64,000 nt of DNA from Acetatifactor muris (GTDB taxonomy: Bacteria > Bacillota > Clostridia > Lachnospirales > Lachnospiraceae), in contig NZ_JANJZD010000025.1 of NCBI RefSeq assembly GCF_024623325.1, forward strand, positions 1 through 64,000, in the 5' to 3' direction. The notes under the pieces are model-generated. The model ran no database searches. It saw only the letters and a list, made by a program, of their open reading frames with translations, and was not told where the DNA came from. A program made the position numbers and the translations under genes. Positions 51,408 through 58,685 of this stretch are shown here, one piece after another; position 1 is the first letter of the stretch, and every line of letters begins with the position of its first letter.

Positions 51408-51615
51408 CAGGTGCCGGAGAGCGTCAGGTTTGAGATGTTCGGTCCGGTGAAAAGGGAAGCAGGTGAGAGACCTGCACGATCTCGTCGCTGTGAGAGAGGA
51501 GTTCTGCTTCCACCGCAGAAGCAAAGGCGGTGCATGTCACTGGGAGAATCCCCGGGAAGGCGGAGCAGAGTGATGATACTCAAGTCAGAAGACCTGCCTG
51601 TAATGGGTACTGTGT
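51408..51615 (+). ncRNA. Cobalamin riboswitch
   Basis: The conserved features of the adenosylcobalamin riboswitch are in order: AGGTGCC near 51409; GAAAAGGGAAGCAGGTGAGA at 51447-51466; a GC-rich stem around CCTGC/CGCTGT; ACTGGGAGAATCCCCGGGAA at about 51539-51558; and the B12-box-like AGTCAGAAGACCTGCC near 51584-51599. Binding B12 would favour the downstream terminator at 51699-51726 and shut off the transport genes. Confidence 0.93.
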
Positions 51616-51698
51616 AGTCACGAGGAATTGGCTGGTACGGAATCGGCAGATTGTCTTTCGAATGTGCGGAAGAGGAATCTGTCTGTTAAGGTACGCCG

Positions 51699-51726
51699 GC
51701 TCCTGTGATGATGCAGGAGCTTTTTT
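51699..51726 (+). terminator. Riboswitch expression-platform terminator
   Basis: GCTCCTG (51699-51705) pairs with CAGGAGC (51714-51720), followed by TTTTTT. It lies between the riboswitch and the first gene it controls. Confidence 0.88.
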
Positions 51727-51808
51727 GCGCCCCCACAGGCGGAGAATCCTGCAAAGCAGGATTCTTATTCATTATGCACAGATAAATGTATTCAGGCAGG
51801 AGGAGAAA

Positions 51809-52231
51809 ATGAGCAGCAAAAGCAGCAGTGGAAACAAAAAAATTGTAATCGGAATCATTGTATTGGTGGTATTGATTGGTCTGTTTGCCATTCTTTACAG
51901 TGTATTTCGGGAGAAACCTGTGGAAGGCTCCAAGTCCATTACCATTGAAGTGGTAAATCAGGCAGAGGAAAAGACGAGCTATGAACTGAAAACAGATGTG
52001 GAATATCTCCGTCAGGCTATGGAGGAAGCGGAAGGTCTTACTTTTTCCGGTACCGAGAGCGAATATGGCATGATGGTGGAAACTGTGAACGATGAGACGG
52101 CTGATTACAATGTGGATGGGGCATACTGGGGATTCTTTGTGAATGGGGAATATTGCAATTACGGTATTGATACCCAGCCGGTAGAGGATGGAGATGTGTT
52201 CTCCATTGTCTATACAACTTCCGGAGAATGA
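51809..52231 (+). CDS. DUF4430 membrane-anchored protein, probable cobalamin binder
   Basis: 140 residues: short Ser/Lys-rich start, one membrane helix (about 11-33, IVIGIIVLVVLIGLFAILYSV), then an extracellular DUF4430 domain with the family features YELKTDVEYLRQAMEEAEGL and GAYWGFFVNGEYCNYGIDTQPVEDGDVFSIVYT. DUF4430 domains resemble the C-terminal part of transcobalamin/intrinsic factor. With the riboswitch upstream and an ECF S component downstream, it likely catches B12 or a corrinoid at the cell surface. GGAGGA precedes the ATG. Confidence 0.85.
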   Translation: MSSKSSSGNKKIVIGIIVLVVLIGLFAILYSVFREKPVEGSKSITIEVVNQAEEKTSYELKTDVEYLRQAMEEAEGLTFSGTESEYGMMVETVNDETADYNVDGAYWGFFVNGEYCNYGIDTQPVEDGDVFSIVYTTSGE

Positions 52232-52319
52232 ATGTCCGAAATCCGAAGAGTCTGTGAGGAAGAGATGACACAGTTCCGTGAATTTCACAAGAGCACAGGA
52301 AATGAATAAAGAGAGAAAA

Positions 52320-52886
52320 ATGAATTTCAAAAGGGAACCGGAAAAACGAAAATACGGAAAACTGACAGTTCAGGATATAACTCTCATCGGGCTGATGGTG
52401 GCAATTCTGGAAGTATGCAAGGCGGCTTTGAGCTTTTTGCCTAATATTGAACTGGTCAGTTTCTGGATTATCTTATTTACTGTCTTTTTCCACAGGAAAA
52501 TCTTTTTTGCCATACCGGCTTTTGTCCTGATTGAAGGACTGATCTATGGGTTTGAAATGTGGTGGTTTTCTTATATGTATGTATGGCCTCTGCTTGCCCT
52601 GGTCAGCTATATATTCAGAAAGCAGGAATCCGTCTGGTTCTGGAGTATTCTGTCGTCTGTTTTCGGTCTGTTTTTCGGATTCCTGTGTGCGGTTTCCTAT
52701 GCAGCAGTGGGCGCGGTGGACGGTGGGCTGCAGAGTGGTCTGCATGCCGGATTTGTCTGGTGGGTGGCAGGGCTGAAGATGGACATTCTCCATGCCGTGG
52801 GAAATTTTGCACTGATGATGGTACTGTATAAGCCGGTATATATGACGATGAAGAAACTGGTGGCAAACTATTATTTTGACAGCTAA
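52320..52886 (+). CDS. ECF transporter S component, predicted vitamin B12
   Basis: 188 residues with about six membrane helices. KLTVQDITLIGLMVAILEVCKAALSFLPNIELVSFWIILF carries the S-component start (AxxxALxxVL-like) that meets the ECF T subunit. Start chosen at ATG 52320 (GAGAG upstream); ATG 52302 and GTG 52278 are alternatives. Its substrate, cobalamin, is inferred from the riboswitch and the DUF4430 neighbour. No ATPase or T subunit is in the window, so it must be a group II system sharing a common energising module. Confidence 0.85.
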   Translation: MNFKREPEKRKYGKLTVQDITLIGLMVAILEVCKAALSFLPNIELVSFWIILFTVFFHRKIFFAIPAFVLIEGLIYGFEMWWFSYMYVWPLLALVSYIFRKQESVWFWSILSSVFGLFFGFLCAVSYAAVGAVDGGLQSGLHAGFVWWVAGLKMDILHAVGNFALMMVLYKPVYMTMKKLVANYYFDS

Positions 52887-52892
52887 TCTTCT

Positions 52893-54302
52893 TCATCCTC
52901 CGACAGGGAGAGAGAAAACAAACTCGCTTCCCGCCCCTTCCGTGCTGACCACATTGATGTGTTCCCCATGGCAGTTGATGATCTCCTTTACGATGGACAG
53001 TCCCAGCCCGGTTCCCTTTTTATCCTTGCCACGGGACAGGTCGGATTTGTAGAAACGGTCCCAGATAAGCTTCAGGTCATCTTTTGGTATACCGATGCCG
53101 GTGTCTTTGACCGATACGAAGAGCTTACTGTTCTTCACAAAGGTCTCCACTTTAATGATAGAGTCATGATGGCTGAATTTGATGGCATTGTCCAGCAGGT
53201 TATAGAGGACCTGCTGGATTTTTTCCATATCAGCATGTACCAGAAGCTCATCTCCGGTAAGAATCATTTCTATGGCGATGGTTTTCCTGCGGCAGGTACC
53301 TTCGAAGGAAGTAGCCGTGGACCGGATGACACTGTTGATATCGAAGTCTGTCAGGTCCAGAAGCATGCCTCTGGTGTTCAGATTATTGAGAGACAGCAGG
53401 CTGTTGGTAAGCTTTGTCAGACGTTCGGTTTCATTCAGTACAATATTCAGATATTTACCGTGCATATCTTCGGGGATGGTGCCGTCAATCATGGCTTCCA
53501 GGTAACCTCGTATGGAAGTCAGAGGAGAACGAAAGTCGTGAGATACATTGGCGATAAATTTCTTCTGATCGTCTTCCGCACCTGCAATCTGGCTGGCCAT
53601 ATGATTCAGACAGGCGGCCAGGTAACCGATTTCGTCGTCACTTTCCACCTGAAATTCGTAATGCATATTGCCGGCAGCGTACTGTTCTGTGGCATGGGTG
53701 ATTTTCCTCAGAGGAATATAGACCATCTCTGTGAAAAAAATCAGGATAATCAGGGACAGCAAAAGCAGTATCGCCATGGTTATATAGGAAATATTCAGCA
53801 TATTGTTGCAGGATTCCTGAATTTCCGCCATACTGCAATGGATGACCACATACCCCTTCACTTTGTAGCCGGAAGTAATGGGAGAGAAGACACTGAGCAC
53901 TTCTTCTTCAAAATTGTCAAAAAAAGTATTCACCATATAATAAGAACCGCCGGTGGCGGTAGGGTCAAAATTCTCTATGGTAATTACCTGTTCCACATTC
54001 AGAGGGGAATCTGTGTCCAGGACCAGACTGCCGGAAGGATTGATGATACGGATAATGGAATCCAGATAGACAGCCAGAGAATCCAGCTGGGATTTTACCG
54101 TCTCCAAATCCATTTCACGGGCATAGAGACCGGTGGCATAGGTATCGGAAATGCGGTTGGCTTCAATATACAGATGTTCCGCCTTTTCCCGAACCAGCCG
54201 GTCTCTGGTCATACTGGGCACAAAAGTAGTGACAATGATAAAGCTGAATACACTGAAGATAAAATATGCCAGAATGAACTTCAGATAAAGGGTTTTCTTC
54301 AT
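52893..54302 (-). CDS. Sensor histidine kinase, HAMP-type
   Basis: 469 residues. Helix 1 at about 7-29, extracytoplasmic sensor about 30-165, helix 2 about 168-192, HAMP about 190-245. HisKA with phospho-His in FIANVSHDFRSPLTSIRGYLEAMIDGTIP. HATPase with NLLDNAIKFS (N box), VKDTGIGIPKDD (G1) and KGTGLGLSIVKEII (G2). Overlaps the regulator gene by four bases, so the pair is made together. The signal is unknown. Convergent with the ECF S gene. Confidence 0.94.
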   Translation of the reverse strand: MKKTLYLKFILAYFIFSVFSFIIVTTFVPSMTRDRLVREKAEHLYIEANRISDTYATGLYAREMDLETVKSQLDSLAVYLDSIIRIINPSGSLVLDTDSPLNVEQVITIENFDPTATGGSYYMVNTFFDNFEEEVLSVFSPITSGYKVKGYVVIHCSMAEIQESCNNMLNISYITMAILLLLSLIILIFFTEMVYIPLRKITHATEQYAAGNMHYEFQVESDDEIGYLAACLNHMASQIAGAEDDQKKFIANVSHDFRSPLTSIRGYLEAMIDGTIPEDMHGKYLNIVLNETERLTKLTNSLLSLNNLNTRGMLLDLTDFDINSVIRSTATSFEGTCRRKTIAIEMILTGDELLVHADMEKIQQVLYNLLDNAIKFSHHDSIIKVETFVKNSKLFVSVKDTGIGIPKDDLKLIWDRFYKSDLSRGKDKKGTGLGLSIVKEIINCHGEHINVVSTEGAGSEFVFSLPVGG

Positions 54303-55000
54303 GTATTACGCACCTCAAATTTATAGCCGATGCCCCAGATGGTGGTGAGCTTCCAGTTGGCATGGTCCTTGATTTTCTCCCGAAGACGTTTGATGTGCAC
54401 ATCTACCGTGCGGGTGTCGCCGATATATTCATATCCCCAGATCTGGTCCAGCAGCTGCTCCCTGGTAAATACATGGTTGGGGGAAGACGCCAGGAAATAT
54501 AACAGCTCCAGTTCCTTGGGAGGCATTTCCACAGTCCGTCCCTTGTAGAGAACAGAGTAATTGGTAAGGTTGACTGACAGATCCGTATATTGAACGCATT
54601 TGTCATCCGTGTTGGAGGGAACGGCTGCTGCAGGTTTATACCGGCGGAGCACTGCTTTGACTCTTGCCACCAGTTCTTTGGAGTCAAAAGGTTTTTCAAT
54701 GTAATCGTCCGCTCCCAGCTCCAGACCCAGCACTTTATCGAAAATTTCTCCTTTTGCGGAGAGCATGATGATAGGAACAGAATATTTTGCGCGGACTTCC
54801 CGACATACCTGATAACCGTCGATACCGGGAAGCATGATATCCAGCAGAATCAGATTAGGGGTAAAGCTTTCCATGGCAGGCATTACGGATTCACCGTCGT
54901 TGACAATCATGGTCTCATAGCATTCCTTTGTCAGATAAAGGGCAATCAGCTCGGCGATATTATTGTCGTCGTCTACGATTAAAATTTTCTGTTTGCTTAC
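54299..55000 (-). CDS. OmpR/PhoB-type response regulator
   Basis: 233 residues from ATG 55000 (MVSKQKILIVDDDNN); an ATG five codons earlier is possible. Receiver: ILIVDDDNNIA, phospho-Asp in NLILLDIMLPGIDGYQV, Thr/Ser in PIIMLSAKGE and Lys in YIEKPFDSKEL. C-terminal winged helix: PPKELELLYFLASSPNHVFTREQLLDQIWGYEYIGDTRTVDVHIKRLREKI. Cognate regulator of the kinase that overlaps its end. Its targets are not evident. Confidence 0.94.
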   Translation of the reverse strand, partial: VSKQKILIVDDDNNIAELIALYLTKECYETMIVNDGESVMPAMESFTPNLILLDIMLPGIDGYQVCREVRAKYSVPIIMLSAKGEIFDKVLGLELGADDYIEKPFDSKELVARVKAVLRRYKPAAAVPSNTDDKCVQYTDLSVNLTNYSVLYKGRTVEMPPKELELLYFLASSPNHVFTREQLLDQIWGYEYIGDTRTVDVHIKRLREKIKDHANWKLTTIWGIGYKFEVRNT

Positions 55001-55027
55001 CATACAAATAACCATAACCTTTCTGTA

Positions 55028-55082
55028 ACCTGCGGCTTTTACCCTGAAAAGTATCGTATTTCAGGTACAGACAGCCGCAGGT
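55028..55082. repeat. Nested hairpin between mutS2 and the response regulator gene
   Basis: Outer arms ACCTGCGGCT (55028-55037) and AGCCGCAGGT (55073-55082) are perfect complements over 10 bp. Inside is a second stem CCTGAAA/TTTCAGG (55043-55049 with 55059-55065). No T run, so not a simple terminator. Confidence 0.6.
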
Positions 55083-55130
55083 ACTTTATTCAATCATCTA
55101 CAGATACACATACTTTATTCTGTGCGGATG

Positions 55131-57524
55131 TTATTTAAAGGTGACAATAGTGACACCGGAGTCTCCTTCCCCATATTCACCCAGACGATATTCCTTTACA
55201 TATTTCAGACGCTTCAGATGGCCGTGTACGGCACTGCGGAGAGCGCCGGTTCCTTTACCGTGAACCACACGGACACTTGGAAGGTGTGCAAGGTATGCGT
55301 CATCCAGATATTTGTCCAGCACGGACAGGGCTTCGTCCACCGTCTTGCCCAGAAGATTGATTTCCGTGGAAATGGAGAGGGTCTTGGACATTTTCATTTT
55401 GCCTGAAGCGGAGGAACCGCGCTGAAGGGCCGGAGCGGAAATGGCTTCCTCCTCCGCATAGATCAGATCCCTGATATTGGTCCGGGTGCGGATGATACCG
55501 CACTGTACAAACAATCCTCCCTTTGCGTCGGGTAATGTACTGACGATACCTTTGAGGCCCATGGACACAATTTTCACGGAATCGCCCTTTTTCAGCTTTT
55601 TGGGGTCTATGGTTCGGGACTTTTTCTCCGACTGCAGCCGATTTTCGCCGTTTACGGATAGACGGTCATTTTTCTCATTGATTTTATCCCGGACTTTCTG
55701 TCTCTTTTTCTCCAGTTCCCTGATATCCAGCCCGGCTCCGGCCTTATTGAAATCCCGGATAGTTTCGTCTGCGATTTCCTTTGCCTCCTGGAGGATTTCC
55801 CTGGCTTTTTCGTTGGCTTCTCTTAAAATTCGGTCTTTGGCCTGATCGAGTTTCTCATTCTTTTGCTGAAGCTGTTCCTGAAGTGTACGGATACGCTCCT
55901 TATGCTGTGCGATTTCCAGCTGTTCCTTCTCAATGGTGACACGGCTCTGTTCCAGATCTGCAATGACGTCTTCGAAGGTTTTATCTTCTGTGCCGATCTG
56001 TTCTCTGGCGGCGTTGATAATCTCTTCAGATAACCCCAGCCGGGAAGAAATGGCAAAGGCGTTGCTCTTGCCGGGAATGCCGATGAGCAGTCTGTAAGTA
56101 GGCCGCAGGGTTTCCACATTGAATTCGCAGCAGGCATTTTCCACATAAGAAGTGGAAAGTGCGTAAATCTTCAGTTCGCTGTAGTGCGTTGTGGCCATGG
56201 TACGGATGCCTCTGTCATGGAGATAATTCAGAATGGCAATGGCCAGAGCCGCACCTTCCGTGGGGTCCGTTCCCGCTCCCAGCTCATCAAAGAGACAGAG
56301 GGAATCCTGGTCGGCGTGATCCATGATGTGAACAATTCTCTTCATATGGGAAGAAAAGGTGGACAGACTCTGCTCGATGCTCTGTTCGTCTCCGATATCC
56401 GCATATACTTCTGTAAAAACAGATAATTCTGAGCGATCCAGCGCCGGAATGTGCAGACCTGCCTGCCCCATCAGAGTAAAGAGTCCCATGGTTTTCAGGG
56501 AAACGGTCTTGCCGCCGGTATTGGGGCCGGTGATAATCAGCAGGTCGAAATCTTTTCCCAGATGGATATCGATGGGAACTACTTTCTTCCTGTCCAACAG
56601 AGGATGACGTCCTTTTCTGATGTTAATATAACGGTCCGTATTGAAAATGGGTTCTGTGGCATTCATTTCCATGGCCAGCTCTGCTTTGGCGAAAATAAAG
56701 TCCAGAAGAGACATGATTTTCTGGTTTGCAGTCAGCTCTTCGGTATGTTCGCCTGTCTGAGCGCTTAAATCAGCCAGAATTCTGCCGATTTCCTCTTTTT
56801 CTTCCAGCTCCAGCTCACGCAGCTGATTGTTCAGACTGACAACAGCGGCCGGTTCTATAAAATAGGTGGAACCTGTGGCGGACTGGTCGTGAATCATACC
56901 ACTGACCTGTCCCTTGTATTCCGCCTTGATGGGAATGCAATAACGATTATTGCGCATGGTAATTACAGCATCCTGCAGATAAGTACGACAGGAACCTCCC
57001 AGCATGGAATTGAGCTGATTATGAATTTTCTCGTTGGTCTGTATCATGGAGCGGCGGATACTTTTCAACTTCGGACTGGCATCGTCGGCGATTTCTTCTT
57101 CCGAGAGAATACAGCGATGAATTTCGTTGGCGATCTGTGTCAGAGGAGCCAGCTGTTCAAAGTATTCGTCCAGAGTGTCCGCCTGGGTATCGTCTCTGTC
57201 CCGCCTGCCGTAAGTCTTGATGCGGGACACGTTGTCCAGCAGAGAAGCAATATTCAGCAGTTCCAGGATTGACAGGGTAGAACCGATTTCCAGAGAGCGA
57301 ATGGAGAATCCCAGATCCTTATTGTTGCCGAAAGAAGTGCTTCCGGACCTGAACAGGCGCGTGAGAGCATCCGCAGTGTGACGTTGATTTCTGCCGATTT
57401 CCTCCAGGTCCGTGGAAGGCTTTAATTCCCGACACAGCTTTCTGCCCGGTTCGGAATTGGCTTTCCCGGCCAGCATTTCCGTGATTTTGTTATATTCAAG
57501 AGTATTTAATACTTTTTCGTTCAT
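55131..57524 (-). CDS. mutS2: MutS2 (endonuclease/ribosome-rescue ATPase)
   Basis: 797 residues. The ATPase core has the MutS-type P-loop ITGPNTGGKTVSLKT, with CLFDELGAGTDPTEGAALAIAI (Walker B and D-loop). A long coiled coil (about 510-620) follows, then a KOW-like segment (KKGDSVKIVSMGLKGIVS) and a C-terminal Smr nuclease domain (EINLLGKTVDEALSVLDKYLDDAYLAHLPSVRVVHGKGTGALRSAVHGHL). MutS2 restrains recombination, and in B. subtilis also splits collided ribosomes. The Smr start reads INLLGK, where many have LDLRG. It is complete, with no domain missing. Confidence 0.95.
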   Translation of the reverse strand: MNEKVLNTLEYNKITEMLAGKANSEPGRKLCRELKPSTDLEEIGRNQRHTADALTRLFRSGSTSFGNNKDLGFSIRSLEIGSTLSILELLNIASLLDNVSRIKTYGRRDRDDTQADTLDEYFEQLAPLTQIANEIHRCILSEEEIADDASPKLKSIRRSMIQTNEKIHNQLNSMLGGSCRTYLQDAVITMRNNRYCIPIKAEYKGQVSGMIHDQSATGSTYFIEPAAVVSLNNQLRELELEEKEEIGRILADLSAQTGEHTEELTANQKIMSLLDFIFAKAELAMEMNATEPIFNTDRYINIRKGRHPLLDRKKVVPIDIHLGKDFDLLIITGPNTGGKTVSLKTMGLFTLMGQAGLHIPALDRSELSVFTEVYADIGDEQSIEQSLSTFSSHMKRIVHIMDHADQDSLCLFDELGAGTDPTEGAALAIAILNYLHDRGIRTMATTHYSELKIYALSTSYVENACCEFNVETLRPTYRLLIGIPGKSNAFAISSRLGLSEEIINAAREQIGTEDKTFEDVIADLEQSRVTIEKEQLEIAQHKERIRTLQEQLQQKNEKLDQAKDRILREANEKAREILQEAKEIADETIRDFNKAGAGLDIRELEKKRQKVRDKINEKNDRLSVNGENRLQSEKKSRTIDPKKLKKGDSVKIVSMGLKGIVSTLPDAKGGLFVQCGIIRTRTNIRDLIYAEEEAISAPALQRGSSASGKMKMSKTLSISTEINLLGKTVDEALSVLDKYLDDAYLAHLPSVRVVHGKGTGALRSAVHGHLKRLKYVKEYRLGEYGEGDSGVTIVTFK

Positions 57525-57666
57525 AAGTGCTCCTTCTGATTCGGTGGTTTACTGATTACAGTTCAATCTAAGGTTTGCGAAACGGTTTCAATGACAAAGT
57601 CATTATATCATACCCCTACGCGTATTTCCAGTGACAGTTCCGAATCAGGTATCTGACTGTCATTGT

Positions 57667-58527
57667 TCACAATGTCATTACAAGTGTGCCTGCAGCCATG
57701 AGCAGAAGTCCAATGGAAGTCTTTCTGCTCAGCTTTTCCTTAAATACGATATAAGAAAAAGCAACTGTTATCAGAATGCTTAATTTATCAATTGGTACCA
57801 CCACGCTGACAATACCGTTTTGAATGGCGTAATAGTAACATAGCCAGGAAGCACCGGTGGCAAGGCCTGACAGAGTAATGAAAATAATTTCTTTTGTGTC
57901 GATTTTTTTCAGATGTTTCTGTTTTCCTTTTATGAAAACCACCAGCCAGGACATAATGAGGACAACAATTGTACGGATTGCCGTGCCCAGGTTGGATTCC
58001 ACGCCGGTGATTCCGATTTTGGCAAGTACAGAAGTGAGAGCGGCAAAAATGGCGGACAAAACGGCATAAAGCCGCCAGGCGTTATTGTATTCTTTTTCGG
58101 CGGCCTGCTTTTTTTCCACCATGAGATAGATTCCGACAGCCAGAAAGAATGTTCCGGTCAGTCTGACTGGCAGATGTTCTGTCTCTTTAAATAAAATAAT
58201 GGCCAGCAGTACGGAAAGAATCGTACTTGATTTGTCGATGGGAACGACTTTATTGACATCTCCCATGGACAATGCTTTAAAGTAACATATCCATGAGGCT
58301 CCGGTGGCCATGCCGGAGAGAATCAGGAAACACAGTGATTTCGGCGTTATTGTGGAAATTGTTTCCGCGGAACCGACCACAAATACCATAATCCAGGAAA
58401 AGAGCAGTACCACTACAGTTCTCCATGCAGTGGCCACATCGGAATCTGTTTTCCTGATACCGCATTTTGCAAGAATTGATGTAATCCCTGCGAAGAAAGC
58501 CGATAAAACTGCCATAATGAGCCACAT
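57667..58527 (-). CDS. EamA-family (DMT) transporter
   Basis: 286 residues with ten membrane helices in two repeats, each with GMATGASWICYFKALSMGDVNKVVPIDKSSTILSVLLAIILFKE or its counterpart GLATGASWLCYYYAIQNGIVSVVVPIDKLSILITVAFSYIVFKE. The strong internal match shows the duplicated EamA fold. Exports or imports small metabolites; substrate unknown. Stands alone, with AGGAGG ahead of the ATG. Confidence 0.9.
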   Translation of the reverse strand: MWLIMAVLSAFFAGITSILAKCGIRKTDSDVATAWRTVVVLLFSWIMVFVVGSAETISTITPKSLCFLILSGMATGASWICYFKALSMGDVNKVVPIDKSSTILSVLLAIILFKETEHLPVRLTGTFFLAVGIYLMVEKKQAAEKEYNNAWRLYAVLSAIFAALTSVLAKIGITGVESNLGTAIRTIVVLIMSWLVVFIKGKQKHLKKIDTKEIIFITLSGLATGASWLCYYYAIQNGIVSVVVPIDKLSILITVAFSYIVFKEKLSRKTSIGLLLMAAGTLVMTL

Positions 58528-58685
58528 ATCTTTTACCTCCTTTTTGCCGGATCAGTATTATTTTACTATATCATGTATGATTCATCAATGCAGGACTATA
58601 AAGGGCATTGTAAAATTAGTGTATTCTGATATAATGACCTTATTCATACTGGATGTGGCTGTTAAATTTATAAGGAGAGAATGAA

